Counted from the first letter of the stretch, positions 27,476 to 36,638 are shown. The stretch: DNA of 64,000 nt from Saprospirales bacterium (GCA_016703765.1 JADJBL010000008.1:108609-172608); one strand, 5' to 3'. Numbers and translations: made by a program. Notes: generated by a model not told the origin, from the sequence alone.

Positions 27476-27497
27476 GTATCCTTGTTTGCTCCGCTAT

Positions 27498-28148
27498 TCA
27501 ATCCTGCAGTTTTGGTCCGAAAGCCAGATCCCCGGCGTCACCCAATCCCGGCACGATGTATGACTTCGCGGTCAGCTCTTCGTCCAGCTCCGCCATCCAT
27601 ATCTGGGCATGCGGAAATAATCGCTCCAATCTTTCGACCCCATAGGGAGATGCGATGACCGTCGCGAAGTGTACCTGAACGGGTTGACCGTGTTTGACGA
27701 GTTCCTTCAATGCGAGCTCCATCGACGCGCCGGTGGCCAGCATGGGGTCGATGATGACCAGTATTTTGTTGTTCAGGTTCGGGCAAGAGAGGTATTCGAT
27801 ATTGATCTCAAAAGAACCGTCCTTGTGGTGCTGCCGGTATGCCGAAACGAAGGCATTTTCGGCATGGTCGAAATGCCTAAGCATGCCCTGATGCATGGGT
27901 AAGGCAGCGCGCAGGATGGGGGCCAGGACAATGGCCTGGGAAGGTACGTAGGTGCCGGCAATGCCCAAAGGCGTTTCCACTTCCAGTCTTTTGAACGGAA
28001 GGGCTTTACTCATTTCATAAGCAAGTAGTTCCCCGATGCGCTCCAGATTGTGCCGAAAGCGCAAGCGGTCCTTTTGGATGTTGACATCCCTGAGCTCCGC
28101 CAGAAATTGATTCGCAATGCTGTTTTGTTGGCTGAGTTTGTGGACCAT
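27498..28148 (-). CDS. upp: Uracil phosphoribosyltransferase
   Basis: Salvages uracil with PRPP to UMP in the cytoplasm. The ATG at 28148 (MVHKLSQQNSIANQFL) gives 216 residues, the usual length; the upstream extension overlaps the previous gene. Motifs: RFRHNLERIGELLAYE, the PRPP loop IIDPMLATGASMELAL, and the uracil-binding C-terminal IVPGLGDAGDLAFG. It is followed by the symporter after 22 bases and preceded by the deacetylase-like gene after 47. Confidence 0.95.
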   Translation of the reverse strand: MVHKLSQQNSIANQFLAELRDVNIQKDRLRFRHNLERIGELLAYEMSKALPFKRLEVETPLGIAGTYVPSQAIVLAPILRAALPMHQGMLRHFDHAENAFVSAYRQHHKDGSFEINIEYLSCPNLNNKILVIIDPMLATGASMELALKELVKHGQPVQVHFATVIASPYGVERLERLFPHAQIWMAELDEELTAKSYIVPGLGDAGDLAFGPKLQD

Positions 28149-28195
28149 TGTGGGTATCCGGTTTTCGTAAAGGTAGAAAAAACTTGATTTTTCTT

Positions 28196-29527
28196 CTATA
28201 ACAAAAAGGGGTTCTGAATATCTTTCAGCAGCGCCCGATAAACGGCTGTCCATCCCCTCCAATCGCCCTTTTCATCGAAGGAACTATTGTGCCAGATACA
28301 GCAGAATGTTCCACCTGTGCGGCGAACCACATTCACTAAATCCAGCATTCTTTTCTTTGCCTCTTCGGGCGACAAGCCCATGTACTTCTTCAATGTAATG
28401 TCCATGACCTGGAAAGGGACCACCAATAAGCCGGTCGCGTTTTCCCCTGCAAGGTCGTACCAGCGGAAAGGAACGGAGGTACCTGCCCGGAAGCCGATCG
28501 CATCGGCATAGCCCATGGAATAATCCTCTGCCAGGTCCGCCTCCAGCAGGGCACGGAAGGACTCCGGCAGGCGGAGGCGTAGGAAATGTTGCCTGCTTTT
28601 CCGGATTTGATGTCCACAGATACCTTCCAGCCTTTCTTTTTCCTCCTTCACCAGGGTTAATCGATCTGCAGACCGGTAGGAGGGGTGGATGCCCACAGGG
28701 TATCCATTCGCAAGCTGTCTGATACCTGCCCGGAGCATGGGATGCCGGTATGAGTGGTTTACGTCGTGAGGCCCGGGTTCACCAAGCAGGAAAAAGAACA
28801 AGGGCTTTACCCCGGTTTCCGAATGCATGCGGAGGATGTCCGGGACGGTATCAAATGGATCTTTTTCCATTCCGGAAATAACCGCTATGCGCCGGAAGAA
28901 GGATGGAAAGCGGCCCGAGATCAGATCCCGGATACCGGCCCCGATCTGTTTCCATAATGGCTTGTATTTGTAGGCCTGGAATTGATCGATATCGAAGCTG
29001 GGCAGGAAATAAAAGGGAGGAGAAGCGGGTTTAATAGCTGGGTAAGCGTGTTGGAGCTTTTCTGCAAAACGATTCAGCCAGAGGTCCACAAGTGGAGTTT
29101 CCAAAAAACCCTCCCTGCCGGCCATACTGGAGGAGGAGGGAAAGCGGCCGTGCTCATCCCGCTCGGAAATGAGGTATTCCTCATATCTGGACAACATAAA
29201 AAAGACCATGGCAAACAGGTCGAAGGACCAACCGGATCCGGAGGCTTCAAAGACGGGGAACAAGGCCGGGAGATCACCGTTCCGGATGACCGTAGGCAAC
29301 GATGCATTGGCGCCGGATTCGAACAGGAAGGGAACAGCCGGAATCCAGATACCTCCGTCGCCGGGCGGCTGGGGGGAGTAGGTGATCTTTGGGCCGGTCC
29401 ATTCGAGATAGGAAGAAGGGTCCGTAGTATGGCGAAAATCGATGGCCAGGCGATATCGGAAGATCTCCTCCAAGGTGTACCGGAGACGAGGGCTGGTCTG
29501 TGGGGAAAAGATAAGCAAAGTCGCCAT
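28196..29527 (-). CDS. Polysaccharide deacetylase-related protein (DUF7033-type)
   Basis: 443 residues. The N-terminal half contains LLIFSPQTSPRLRYTLEEIF and SFDLFAMVFFMLSRYEEY, typical of the domain found ahead of NodB-like domains in Bacteroidota. The C-terminal half resembles a (beta/alpha) polysaccharide-deacetylase fold: PFYFLPSFDIDQ for the metal-Asp motif, PVGIHPSYRS for the His motif, then CIWHNSSFDEKGDWRGW at the end. The metal-binding residues appear partly kept. There is no clear signal peptide. The substrate is unknown; a role in surface polysaccharide is possible. It is the first gene of a probable unit with upp and the symporter. Confidence 0.8.
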   Translation of the reverse strand: MATLLIFSPQTSPRLRYTLEEIFRYRLAIDFRHTTDPSSYLEWTGPKITYSPQPPGDGGIWIPAVPFLFESGANASLPTVIRNGDLPALFPVFEASGSGWSFDLFAMVFFMLSRYEEYLISERDEHGRFPSSSSMAGREGFLETPLVDLWLNRFAEKLQHAYPAIKPASPPFYFLPSFDIDQFQAYKYKPLWKQIGAGIRDLISGRFPSFFRRIAVISGMEKDPFDTVPDILRMHSETGVKPLFFFLLGEPGPHDVNHSYRHPMLRAGIRQLANGYPVGIHPSYRSADRLTLVKEEKERLEGICGHQIRKSRQHFLRLRLPESFRALLEADLAEDYSMGYADAIGFRAGTSVPFRWYDLAGENATGLLVVPFQVMDITLKKYMGLSPEEAKKRMLDLVNVVRRTGGTFCCIWHNSSFDEKGDWRGWTAVYRALLKDIQNPFLL

Positions 29528-29650
29528 AGAAGGAAAAATAGGTCAACTTTTTGACTCTTACACCAGAAAACCGGGCAAGTTACCCAGGCAATTCGTTATA
29601 TTTATTGAACATTTATTTTTTCCATACGTAGTTATGATAATTCTATCCTT

Positions 29651-30454
29651 ATGAGCCGCATTATCCTGGTTGCCGTATTATCGATTCTGCTTGGGGGCAA
29701 TATCCTGCACGCCCAGGACACGTTTCAGCCGAAACCCGTCGATGATGTCGGCAATAAAGGCTTGATATACAACAAGGAGTTGGCTTTCAATATCCGTCTG
29801 CACACCAATGGTTTTTCGATGGGCGCCGATTTCGGACGGCTCAAAACCTACTACCTCACCCGTACGTTCCACGTGGAGCTGGGCGAATTGAAAAACCACA
29901 AGGAGTATCGCACTAATCTGGACCGGTCGAGCGCTACCGGGAGGATATCGCGTTCCTTCATCTACGGCAAGCAAAACAACTTTTTCGTGCTTCGGGCAGG
30001 TATGGGCCAGAAGCGATACTTCTCCGAAAAGGCCAAATACAAAGGAGTTGCGGTCGGCATTTCCTACAAAGGAGGTCCTTCGTTGGGGGTGCTCAAGCCC
30101 TATTACCTCGAGTTGCTATCCACCGAAAACAATTCCTCCCCATTCGTCTCGACGAAACCCGTAAAATACTCCCAGGAAGTCCACGACGATTTTCTGGACC
30201 CCTGGAATATATTTGGTTCTTCCAGTTGGGCCAAGGGTTTTGACGAAATAAAGCTGGTGCCCGGCCTACACGGCCAGTTTGCCATCCATTTCGACTGGGG
30301 CGCCTTTGACGAATACCTTAAAGCGGTGGAAGCCGGCATCATGCTGGACGTCTATTTTCGCAAAGTCCCTATTATGGTGGAAACCGTCAATGTGGAGAAT
30401 CGCCCCTTCTTCCTCAATCTTTTCATAAATTTGCAACTCGGAAAACGTAGCTAA
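29651..30454 (+). CDS. Secreted or outer-membrane protein of unknown function
   Basis: The 267-residue protein has a clear signal peptide ([22 protein letters not shown]). The mature part alternates short amphipathic strands ([63 protein letters not shown]). The C-terminal strand is [15 protein letters not shown]. This looks like an outer-membrane beta barrel, although no named family was recognised. It ends 37 bases before lipA on the same strand and is divergent from the deacetylase-like gene. Similar proteins may be widespread in the lineage. Confidence 0.72.
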   Translation: MSRIILVAVLSILLGGNILHAQDTFQPKPVDDVGNKGLIYNKELAFNIRLHTNGFSMGADFGRLKTYYLTRTFHVELGELKNHKEYRTNLDRSSATGRISRSFIYGKQNNFFVLRAGMGQKRYFSEKAKYKGVAVGISYKGGPSLGVLKPYYLELLSTENNSSPFVSTKPVKYSQEVHDDFLDPWNIFGSSSWAKGFDEIKLVPGLHGQFAIHFDWGAFDEYLKAVEAGIMLDVYFRKVPIMVETVNVENRPFFLNLFINLQLGKRS

Positions 30455-30491
30455 AAGGCGTTTTCGAAATAATTGTCTCAAAACAAGCATC

Positions 30492-31364
30492 ATGTTGGAG
30501 CTGCCAATCGTCGAGTCGCAGGAAACGCGGAGAAGGAAACCTGACTGGCTTCGGGTAAAACTACCTATAGGAGAGAATTACAGCAAAGTCCGCCAGCTGG
30601 TCGACCAGTACCGCCTGCATACGATCTGCCAGAGCGGCAACTGCCCCAACATGGGGGAATGCTGGGGCGCCGGCACCGCTACTTTTATGATCCTCGGAAA
30701 TACCTGCACCCGGTCTTGCTCCTTTTGCGCTGTAAAAACGGGTCGCCCGAGCGAATACGATATGGACGAGCCCCGTCGCGTGGCCGAAGCGATTCGCCTG
30801 ATGGGGGTAAAACATGCCGTCATAACCTCCGTAAACAGGGATGAACTGAAGGACCGGGGTTCGGAGGTATGGTACCAAACCGTCTATTCCGTCAAAGAGC
30901 AATCGCCGGAAACTACGATTGAAACCCTGATCCCGGATGTGAAGGCCACCTGGTGGGCACTGGAACGCATGATCTCGGCTGGCCAGGAGGTCGTTTCTCA
31001 CAATATGGAAACGGTCGAATCCCTTTACCGCAAGGTACGCCCGCAGGCCAGGTATGAGCGTTCGCTGGAACAGATCAAACGGACCAAGGAGTATGGAAAG
31101 CGCACCAAGTCCGGCATCATGGTTGGTCTGGGCGAAAAACAGGAGGAGGTTTACCGGACTATGGACGACCTGGTGGCCCATGGTTGCGATGTGCTCACCA
31201 TCGGACAATACCTCCAACCCACAAAAATGCACCTGGAGGTAGTCGAATACATCCATCCCGATCTATTTGCCCAATACAAAGAAGTGGGGATGCAAAAAGG
31301 CTTCCAATTCGTGGAGAGCGGTCCCCTGGTGCGCTCCTCCTACCACGCGGAACGACACCTTTAA
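30492..31364 (+). CDS. lipA: Lipoyl synthase
   Basis: A radical SAM enzyme that inserts two sulfurs into protein-bound octanoyl groups. The 290-residue protein has the auxiliary cluster cysteines in [13 protein letters not shown] and the radical [11 protein letters not shown] triad. GLGEKQEEV and [12 protein letters not shown] are conserved, and the C-terminal RSSYHA motif supplies the Ser ligand of the auxiliary cluster. It is intact and of normal length. lipB is not in the window. Confidence 0.96.
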   Translation: MLELPIVESQETRRRKPDWLRVKLPIGENYSKVRQLVDQYRLHTICQSGNCPNMGECWGAGTATFMILGNTCTRSCSFCAVKTGRPSEYDMDEPRRVAEAIRLMGVKHAVITSVNRDELKDRGSEVWYQTVYSVKEQSPETTIETLIPDVKATWWALERMISAGQEVVSHNMETVESLYRKVRPQARYERSLEQIKRTKEYGKRTKSGIMVGLGEKQEEVYRTMDDLVAHGCDVLTIGQYLQPTKMHLEVVEYIHPDLFAQYKEVGMQKGFQFVESGPLVRSSYHAERHL

Positions 31365-31377
31365 GTTAGAAGGGCAA

Positions 31378-32538
31378 TTAACGGCCGCCCACAGCCCCCA
31401 TCACCTTACTGCTTTGATTTTCAAACTGAAAGGCCTGCCGGATCTTTTTATGAATGTCGGTATTCTCGTAAATCCCGCCAAATAACTCGGCGCCCGGCCC
31501 AAAAGCATACACCGGGATCAGCGCTCCGGTATGGTATTCGGTGGTAAAAGAAGCCTTCAGCTCATTCATCCTGGAGCCCAGGTTGATCGAAAGCCCTCCC
31601 GTTTCGTGGTCGCCGGTAACAATGACGAGGGTTTCTCCATTTTCCTTGGCATATTTGAGGATCTCGCCGATAGCCCGGTCAAACTCGAGAGTTTCCTGAA
31701 CCAGATAGTCAAGATCATTGGCATGTCCGCCCCAATCGATTTGGGCGCCCTCGATCATGAGGAAAAAGCCTTTATTGCTACGGGCTTCCAAAAATTCGGG
31801 CGCCATTTGAACTGCGGGAATGAGGTAATCGCGGCCTTGGGCAAAGGGAATGGGGTCGTAATTTGATGTAAAATAGGCGAGCTTCTTGCTCGTCGTATAT
31901 TCCATGGTTTTGAAATCGGACTGAAAGTAATCCGATACCTGGTAGTTTTTATCGACTAGCTGTTCGTAAAGGTTGAGGTCGTCGATGGTGCGCTGGTCGA
32001 AGTATTTTTTCCCGCCGCCGATCAAAAGGTCGGCGCCGGACCTGGCGATATCTTCCGCAATTTCCTCATACATCTTTCTTTCAGGCTGGTGAGCCAGAAA
32101 ACAGGCAGGGGTAGCGTGTACAATGGTCGAAGTGGTGATGACCCCGGTAGCCAGGTCGTTGGACCTTGCTTCTTCCAGGATTGTTTGCACCGGCATCGTA
32201 TCGCGATTGACCCCGATGGCGCCGTTGTAGGTTTTAACGCCACAGGCCATTGCCGAAGCAGAGGCTGCGGAATCGGTGATCAGGTTATCGGAGGCATAGG
32301 TTTTTTGCAGGCCGATTATAAAGAATTCCTCGAGGAAGAGCTTATTATTATTGGAATACAAGGCTGCTGTGATCTGAGTCAAGCCCATCCCGTCCCCGAT
32401 CATCAGGATCACGTTTTTAGGGGCTTTTACGGAAGTATCCAGGTGCGGAAGCGCATGCGCGATAACGGTTCCTTGCCGCGGCTGGTTGCAGGCTCCCAGA
32501 AAAACAAGGATAAATAGAGCGGGAATGAGCTTTGACAT
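31378..32538 (-). CDS. Alkaline phosphatase (PhoA family), lipoprotein
   Basis: Hydrolyses phosphate monoesters outside the cytoplasm. The N-terminus is a lipoprotein signal with lipobox LGAC (MSKLIPALFILVFLGACNQ). The first metal Asp is in NVILMIGDGMG. The nucleophile Ser is in ITDSAASASAMACG. Zinc ligands follow in DWGGHAND, TGDHETGGL and EYHTGALIPVYAFGPGAELF. Length (386) fits the family. It begins 15 bases after dprA on the same strand, which may be fortuitous cotranscription. No PhoB box was recognised. Confidence 0.93.
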   Translation of the reverse strand: MSKLIPALFILVFLGACNQPRQGTVIAHALPHLDTSVKAPKNVILMIGDGMGLTQITAALYSNNNKLFLEEFFIIGLQKTYASDNLITDSAASASAMACGVKTYNGAIGVNRDTMPVQTILEEARSNDLATGVITTSTIVHATPACFLAHQPERKMYEEIAEDIARSGADLLIGGGKKYFDQRTIDDLNLYEQLVDKNYQVSDYFQSDFKTMEYTTSKKLAYFTSNYDPIPFAQGRDYLIPAVQMAPEFLEARSNKGFFLMIEGAQIDWGGHANDLDYLVQETLEFDRAIGEILKYAKENGETLVIVTGDHETGGLSINLGSRMNELKASFTTEYHTGALIPVYAFGPGAELFGGIYENTDIHKKIRQAFQFENQSSKVMGAVGGR

Positions 32539-32553
32539 AATATTTTGTCTGAG

Positions 32554-33660
32554 TTATACCGGCAGAAATCGTTTGCCGGGTAATGTTTTAACCAATCCCT
32601 TGAATTCAAGGTTCAACAATACGGATGCGATTTCGCTTCCATTGAGTTTAGACTGAAAAGAAAGCCGGTCGATACTCCAGGGTTCGGCTTGCTGTCGCAT
32701 TAATTCCAGCAATTTAAGTTCATTGGGTGCAAGATCGGAAAATAAAGAGCGTTGGACTCCGGAATTTCCTATGGAAGGTGGATCCCATTGCATAAAATAG
32801 GCCACATCCTCTCCCGATTCAATCAATCCGGCTTTGTGGCTTTTGATCAGAAAATTGCATCCTTCGGATTTTGGGTCTCTGATTCTTCCAGGGACTGCAA
32901 AAACGTCTTTATTATAGTCATTTGCAAGTTGCGCGGTAATCATGGAGCCGCCTTTTTTCCCCGTTTCAATAACGATAAGGGCATCGCACATGGCTGCCAC
33001 GATCCGGTTGCGCATGGGAAAATTTTCGCGGTCGGGACCGGTGTCGCCTAAAAACTCCGTGAGCAATCCTCCACCCTGACCGATCATGTCTGAAGCCAAG
33101 CCCTTGTTCGATGCGGGATAAATCCGATTCAACCCGTTGCCCAGAATCGCGATGGTTGGAAGTGAAGCATCCAGGGCAGCCCGGTGGGCCACGGCATCAA
33201 TGCCATAAGCCAATCCGCTGATGATCTGGGGCTCGAAGGTCTTCAGACTTTTGACAATCTCTTCGCAGGCTGAAATCCCTTGCGGGGTGGGTTGCCGGGT
33301 GCCCACGATCGCCACGGCTCTTTCGGGGTTCATATTGGCGCCCCCCTTGAAATAGAGCATCGCAGGGGCATCGGGATGGTGCTTTAAACGATCGGGATAA
33401 GCGGCATCGGTATAAAATAAAGCCCTTATTTCCTGTCGTTCGAGGAAAAGAATTTCCTGTTCGGCCCTGTCAAAGCCCCTGAAATCCTGAACAGCCCGGG
33501 CGGTATGCTCGCCGATCCCGGGGATTTTCAGCAATTGCTTTTTCGGGGTTTGAAAAACGGCCTGAGCGCTTCCGCAGTAACTGATCAGCAGTTTGGCGGT
33601 AACGGCTCCGACGGACGGAACTTGTGTAAGTGCAATTTTAAAAACCAGATTATCCCCCAT
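32554..33660 (-). CDS. dprA: DNA-processing protein DprA
   Basis: Loads RecA on incoming single-stranded DNA during transformation. The ATG at 33660 (MGDNLVFKIALTQVPSVG) is preferred over an in-frame start 15 codons upstream. An N-terminal HhH-like part (LLKIPGIGEHTARAV) precedes the Rossmann domain: VAIVGTRQPTPQG, ISGLAYGIDAVAHRAAL, AILGNGLNRIYPASN, and MRNRIVAAMCDALIVIE. A C-terminal winged helix (SIDRLSFQSKLNGSEIASVL) is intact. With the ComEA-like/ComEC pair at 5.5-8.4 kb it suggests a working DNA-uptake pathway. Confidence 0.94.
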   Translation of the reverse strand: MGDNLVFKIALTQVPSVGAVTAKLLISYCGSAQAVFQTPKKQLLKIPGIGEHTARAVQDFRGFDRAEQEILFLERQEIRALFYTDAAYPDRLKHHPDAPAMLYFKGGANMNPERAVAIVGTRQPTPQGISACEEIVKSLKTFEPQIISGLAYGIDAVAHRAALDASLPTIAILGNGLNRIYPASNKGLASDMIGQGGGLLTEFLGDTGPDRENFPMRNRIVAAMCDALIVIETGKKGGSMITAQLANDYNKDVFAVPGRIRDPKSEGCNFLIKSHKAGLIESGEDVAYFMQWDPPSIGNSGVQRSLFSDLAPNELKLLELMRQQAEPWSIDRLSFQSKLNGSEIASVLLNLEFKGLVKTLPGKRFLPV

Positions 33661-33765
33661 GGCGCTAAATTTTGAAGGCCCGATCTCAATCCCTATCTTT
33701 CCCATTGAATTGGAAAAGGGGTTCTCCTTGTGGGGAATTTATCTGTTCCATCAAAAATCCATATA

Positions 33766-34308
33766 ATGGAGAAAAATGCCAAGGGTTTGCTCCCAAAAGT
33801 TGAAATTGTTATTGTGGTGGTATTCGCATTGAGCTTTCTGGTCTGGATCGTACCCAAATGCGGCAGGGACCGGCCGATGGATGATCCGGAACAGGAGGAG
33901 CTCCTGGAAGCCGATAGTTCGCAAATAAAAGGAGGCTCTCCAAAACCCGGCCCGGCAGTAGCAGCAGCGCGAGATACGACTGTGAAAGCGCCCGCTCCTG
34001 CAACGCCTCCTCCCGCAGCCGGAGCAGCAAAGCCGGAGCAGCAATACTCACGCCTTTACGTAACGATCGACGGGCTCAATCTTCGCTCCACCCCGGGCTT
34101 AAAGAGCGGGGTCCTTGCCAAGCTGGTCCTTTTCGAGGAGGTCTATTTCTTGAACGAAGTGACGGACTCCACCACCGAGGTAAGCCTTGGCTATGAAAAA
34201 GCGAAGGAACCCTGGGTCAAGGTGCGAACCCGAAAAGGCCAGGAGGGTTGGGTTTTTGGCGCCGGGGTCAGCTATTACAAGAAAAAACGCCCCGGAACGC
34301 TGGAGTAA
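33766..34308 (+). CDS. SH3-domain membrane protein
   Basis: The ATG at 33766 (MEKNAKGLLPKVEIVIVVVF) is chosen, since it places the membrane segment near the N-terminus (about residues 11-29). A Pro/Ala-rich linker (about 65-90) leads to a bacterial SH3b domain: LYVTIDGLNLRSTPGLKSGV, then WVKVRTRKGQEGWVFG. The architecture, a single-pass anchor with an extracytoplasmic SH3b, points to cell-wall binding. No partner is known. It converges on the glucosaminidase-like gene with two bases between stops. Confidence 0.83.
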   Translation: MEKNAKGLLPKVEIVIVVVFALSFLVWIVPKCGRDRPMDDPEQEELLEADSSQIKGGSPKPGPAVAAARDTTVKAPAPATPPPAAGAAKPEQQYSRLYVTIDGLNLRSTPGLKSGVLAKLVLFEEVYFLNEVTDSTTEVSLGYEKAKEPWVKVRTRKGQEGWVFGAGVSYYKKKRPGTLE

Positions 34309-34310
34309 AC

Positions 34311-35075
34311 TCAGGGCATTTCATCCAGTTCGAACAACCTGTAGGCTTCGATCAACTCCACCATCGTATTGGCCAGACCGGCCTCCCCGGAGTAAGGGCC
34401 GCTTGCCAGAGCGGAGACCCAGGCCTTATAGTCCGCCTTTTCTCCGAAAGGAAGCTCCTGGCGATGCTCCTTATTCAGAAAAACGCTGTGGTCGCGGAAG
34501 CTGGCCCAGGCGCTTTCGTAATGCTTCATGCACTTTCCGTTATATTGCCCGGAGCTCCCTGACCAGTTGTCCGGGCAAATGAGGGCAAAGTGGTTGTTGC
34601 CCGAAAGGGCCCAGTCCGCTTTGCCCGAAACGCTGTGCAGGAGGGCATTGGAAAGGGTGATGGACGCCGGAATTCCGAATTTCTTCTGCTCCACCAGGGC
34701 CACCTTGGCAAATCGTTTGAGGTAGGCGATCCGGACCTCCTCGTTTACATTTCCCAATAATTCGGAATAGGATGTTTCCCTCCGGCCGGGGTTAAAGGAG
34801 GAGGAGAGGTCGAACAGATCCTTCTTGCCCTCGAGGGAGGACAACTTTCCGCCCTCTTTTTTTTCAGTAAGCTTTTCCCGCTTTCCGGCCCGGTCAACCT
34901 GCGGCTGAAGCTCTTCTTCCCGATCGGGCCAGGCCGGGGAGCGAAAATGAAACTGAAAGCTCAGATCCTTCTGGAAGAAGATATACAGAGCGAGCAGTAC
35001 CAGCAGGAGTTTGAACCAATTTTCCGTTACAAACCTGCTGAGGTTTTTTTGGACAAGGACCAATCCTGGTTTCAT
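34311..35075 (-). CDS. Glucosaminidase-domain protein with altered active site
   Basis: The ATG at 35075 (MKPGLVLVQKNLSRF) starts a 254-residue protein with one membrane segment (about 20-38). A basic/Glu-rich linker precedes a glucosaminidase (FlgJ/LytG-like) domain: KKFGIPASITLSNALLHSVSGKADWAL, SGNNHFALICPDNW, then ESAWASFRDHSVFL. In active relatives the helix reads LAQGILESGAG, with a catalytic Glu. Here that site is LLHS, so hydrolysis of the glycan chain is doubtful and a binding or scaffold role is possible. It lies downstream of a palindrome array and the amidase gene, all on the minus strand. Confidence 0.8.
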   Translation of the reverse strand: MKPGLVLVQKNLSRFVTENWFKLLLVLLALYIFFQKDLSFQFHFRSPAWPDREEELQPQVDRAGKREKLTEKKEGGKLSSLEGKKDLFDLSSSFNPGRRETSYSELLGNVNEEVRIAYLKRFAKVALVEQKKFGIPASITLSNALLHSVSGKADWALSGNNHFALICPDNWSGSSGQYNGKCMKHYESAWASFRDHSVFLNKEHRQELPFGEKADYKAWVSALASGPYSGEAGLANTMVELIEAYRLFELDEMP

Positions 35076-35115
35076 GGCAGTTATTTTTGCCACAAAATAA
35101 AACAATTTGTTTTTA

Positions 35116-35152
35116 TTGTCAAGTATAAAACAAATTGTTTTATACTTGACAA
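35116..35152. repeat. Perfect inverted repeat, 18-base arms (possible operator)
   Basis: TTGTCAAGTATAAAACAA is followed after one base by its exact reverse complement. A related half-site, AAAACAATTTGTTTT, lies just beside it at about 35098-35113. The repeat is 40 bases upstream of the glucosaminidase-like gene start on the minus strand, where an operator would be expected. No known regulator motif was matched. Confidence 0.65.
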
Positions 35153-35162
35153 GGCTATTTAC

Positions 35163-35261
35163 TTTATAAACTAAGTAAGTTTATAAAGACCGGAAGGGCG
35201 CGCCCGCCCTTCCGGTCTTTATGAGTCTTTCGGCGGCCGCAGGCCGCCGAAAGACTCATAA
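35163..35261. repeat. Chain of three interlocking perfect inverted repeats
   Basis: Three perfect dyads overlap end to end. First: TTTATAAACT / AGTTTATAAA, 35163-35187. Second: ATAAAGACCGGAAGGGCG / CGCCCTTCCGGTCTTTAT, 35183-35222, with a four-base loop. Third: a 20-base stem with arms at 35219-35238 and 35242-35261 around GCA. The GC-rich second and third hairpins lie 78-176 bases past the amidase stop and could end its transcript. No T run follows either of them, unlike an ordinary intrinsic terminator. Confidence 0.75.
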
Positions 35262-35338
35262 GAAATTTGGTTTACTCATTAATAAAAGGGAAGGTGATTA
35301 GAAGTCAGGCGGCCACAGCCCGCTAATCAACGAGGGTA

Positions 35339-36604
35339 TTATTGCAGAAATACCTTCAGAGGGGTTTGCCTAAAACCCGTCTGAAGCGAGTACCATCCTC
35401 TTGGAAAGCCTTTTACAGAGAGGGAGATCAATTCGCCGCCACGGTATGTGGATTTGGAAGTCCAGATAGCCCTTCCGTGGGGGTCGAGCAGGCTGAGCGT
35501 TGTGCCAGTAGGCATTTCTGCAGGAAGTTGAATATTCAATACGTCCCTGGCGGGGTTGGGAAAGGCCTGGATTTGGAGCTTTTGCTCTATTTCGGACACG
35601 GCAGTGGCGTCGCAGGTATTGTCGATGAAATCTTTCACATCCGTCCTCAAGACGGGCAGCCGGGCGTAGATGGAATCGCCGGGGCAGGCGGTGGAACACC
35701 CGTCCTGGTGGCCGGAAATATTGAATAGGTTGAGCCCGGAGTTGGGGTGGAAGTTAAAATCCTCCGGGTCGATATCGCGGTCGCAGCATTTCCAGGCAAG
35801 GAGCTGCTTGAGTTTGTCAAACGATTCCGGGGTTGGAGGCACGCTGGTGTAGGTCCCCATCATGCAGACTCCCATGGTGCCGACATTATAGCCGCAGAAA
35901 TGGGCTCCCTGGAGGTCGTTGCCCCTGCCTTCGTACAGGACGCCGTTGGGGTCGATGAGCCAGTTGTAGCCGATATCGTCCCAGCCATTGGAATTGACGT
36001 GGTAGTCCCAGATACTTCTGACCACGGCGGCCCAATCGGAGGAGGTATTTCCCCCTGCGGAATGGTGGACGATCAGATGGGTGACCGAGGTTGGCTGGGG
36101 GGTTGGATCGGATGGACAATTGCCGCTCGGGCACCAGCCGAGTCGATCCAGATATTCCGGAAGGGGGCAGGGGCAAATGGCGCGATCCGCCTCGGGGGAA
36201 AGCGGCTTTTCTGGGCTGCTCTTTCCGGGATTGAAGAAATGAAAGCGCAGGTTTTGCAGGTCCCCGCCTGAGTTCCGGAATTCAAACCGGGTGCTGGCTG
36301 CCGGGGCAAATCCCAGTTCGCTGATAAAATTCGGCGCCACCCGCTCTGAATGGGTATCCGGGTCAAGGGGGGTCCATGGTCCCCATTGCCGGGTATCGGA
36401 TTGGAAAAACCGGATTTCGAGCGAGCTTTCGGGTTCGGCAGTCCATTCGGCGGAGTAAGCCAGAAAGGGTTCTATATCTTTAAGCGGAATGTCTCTGGGT
36501 TCTTGTTCCAGGGTTTCCACGACCGCTCTGGCCGTGTAGATTTGGGAATAGGCTGCCGGAAAGGCGGCAAGGGAAAGGAGCAGGATGAGGTATATCCGGT
36601 TCAT
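35339..36604 (-). CDS. Secreted N-acetylmuramoyl-L-alanine amidase / PGRP with T9SS sorting domain
   Basis: Cuts the amide between muramic acid and the peptide stem. The ATG at 36604 (MNRIYLILLLSLAAFPAAYSQ) begins a signal peptide. After a jelly-roll-like N-terminal part comes the amidase_2/PGRP domain: VTHLIVHHSAGGN with zinc His, SNGWDDIGYNWLIDPNG, YEGRGNDLQGAHFCGYN, and ISGHQDGCSTACPGD with the other zinc ligands. The C-terminus is a T9SS type A domain (AFPNPARDVLNIQLP, then GWYSLQTG). Export to the surface suggests action on foreign peptidoglycan, for example during predation or defence. That role is inference. It lies 34 bases after prfA on the same strand. Confidence 0.9.
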   Translation of the reverse strand: MNRIYLILLLSLAAFPAAYSQIYTARAVVETLEQEPRDIPLKDIEPFLAYSAEWTAEPESSLEIRFFQSDTRQWGPWTPLDPDTHSERVAPNFISELGFAPAASTRFEFRNSGGDLQNLRFHFFNPGKSSPEKPLSPEADRAICPCPLPEYLDRLGWCPSGNCPSDPTPQPTSVTHLIVHHSAGGNTSSDWAAVVRSIWDYHVNSNGWDDIGYNWLIDPNGVLYEGRGNDLQGAHFCGYNVGTMGVCMMGTYTSVPPTPESFDKLKQLLAWKCCDRDIDPEDFNFHPNSGLNLFNISGHQDGCSTACPGDSIYARLPVLRTDVKDFIDNTCDATAVSEIEQKLQIQAFPNPARDVLNIQLPAEMPTGTTLSLLDPHGRAIWTSKSTYRGGELISLSVKGFPRGWYSLQTGFRQTPLKVFLQ

Positions 36605-36638
36605 GTTTTCAATTTGCAAAGGTGGGGGAAGAGTGGTG

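Noticed and set aside
29274..29546. 90-codon minus-strand open frame at the 5' end of the deacetylase-like gene
   Set aside because: Wholly overlaps the real gene in another frame and has no features of its own.
29865..29880. Second parS-like word CGTTCCACGTGGAGCT
   Set aside because: Three mismatches to the consensus and located inside a coding region, so it is weak.
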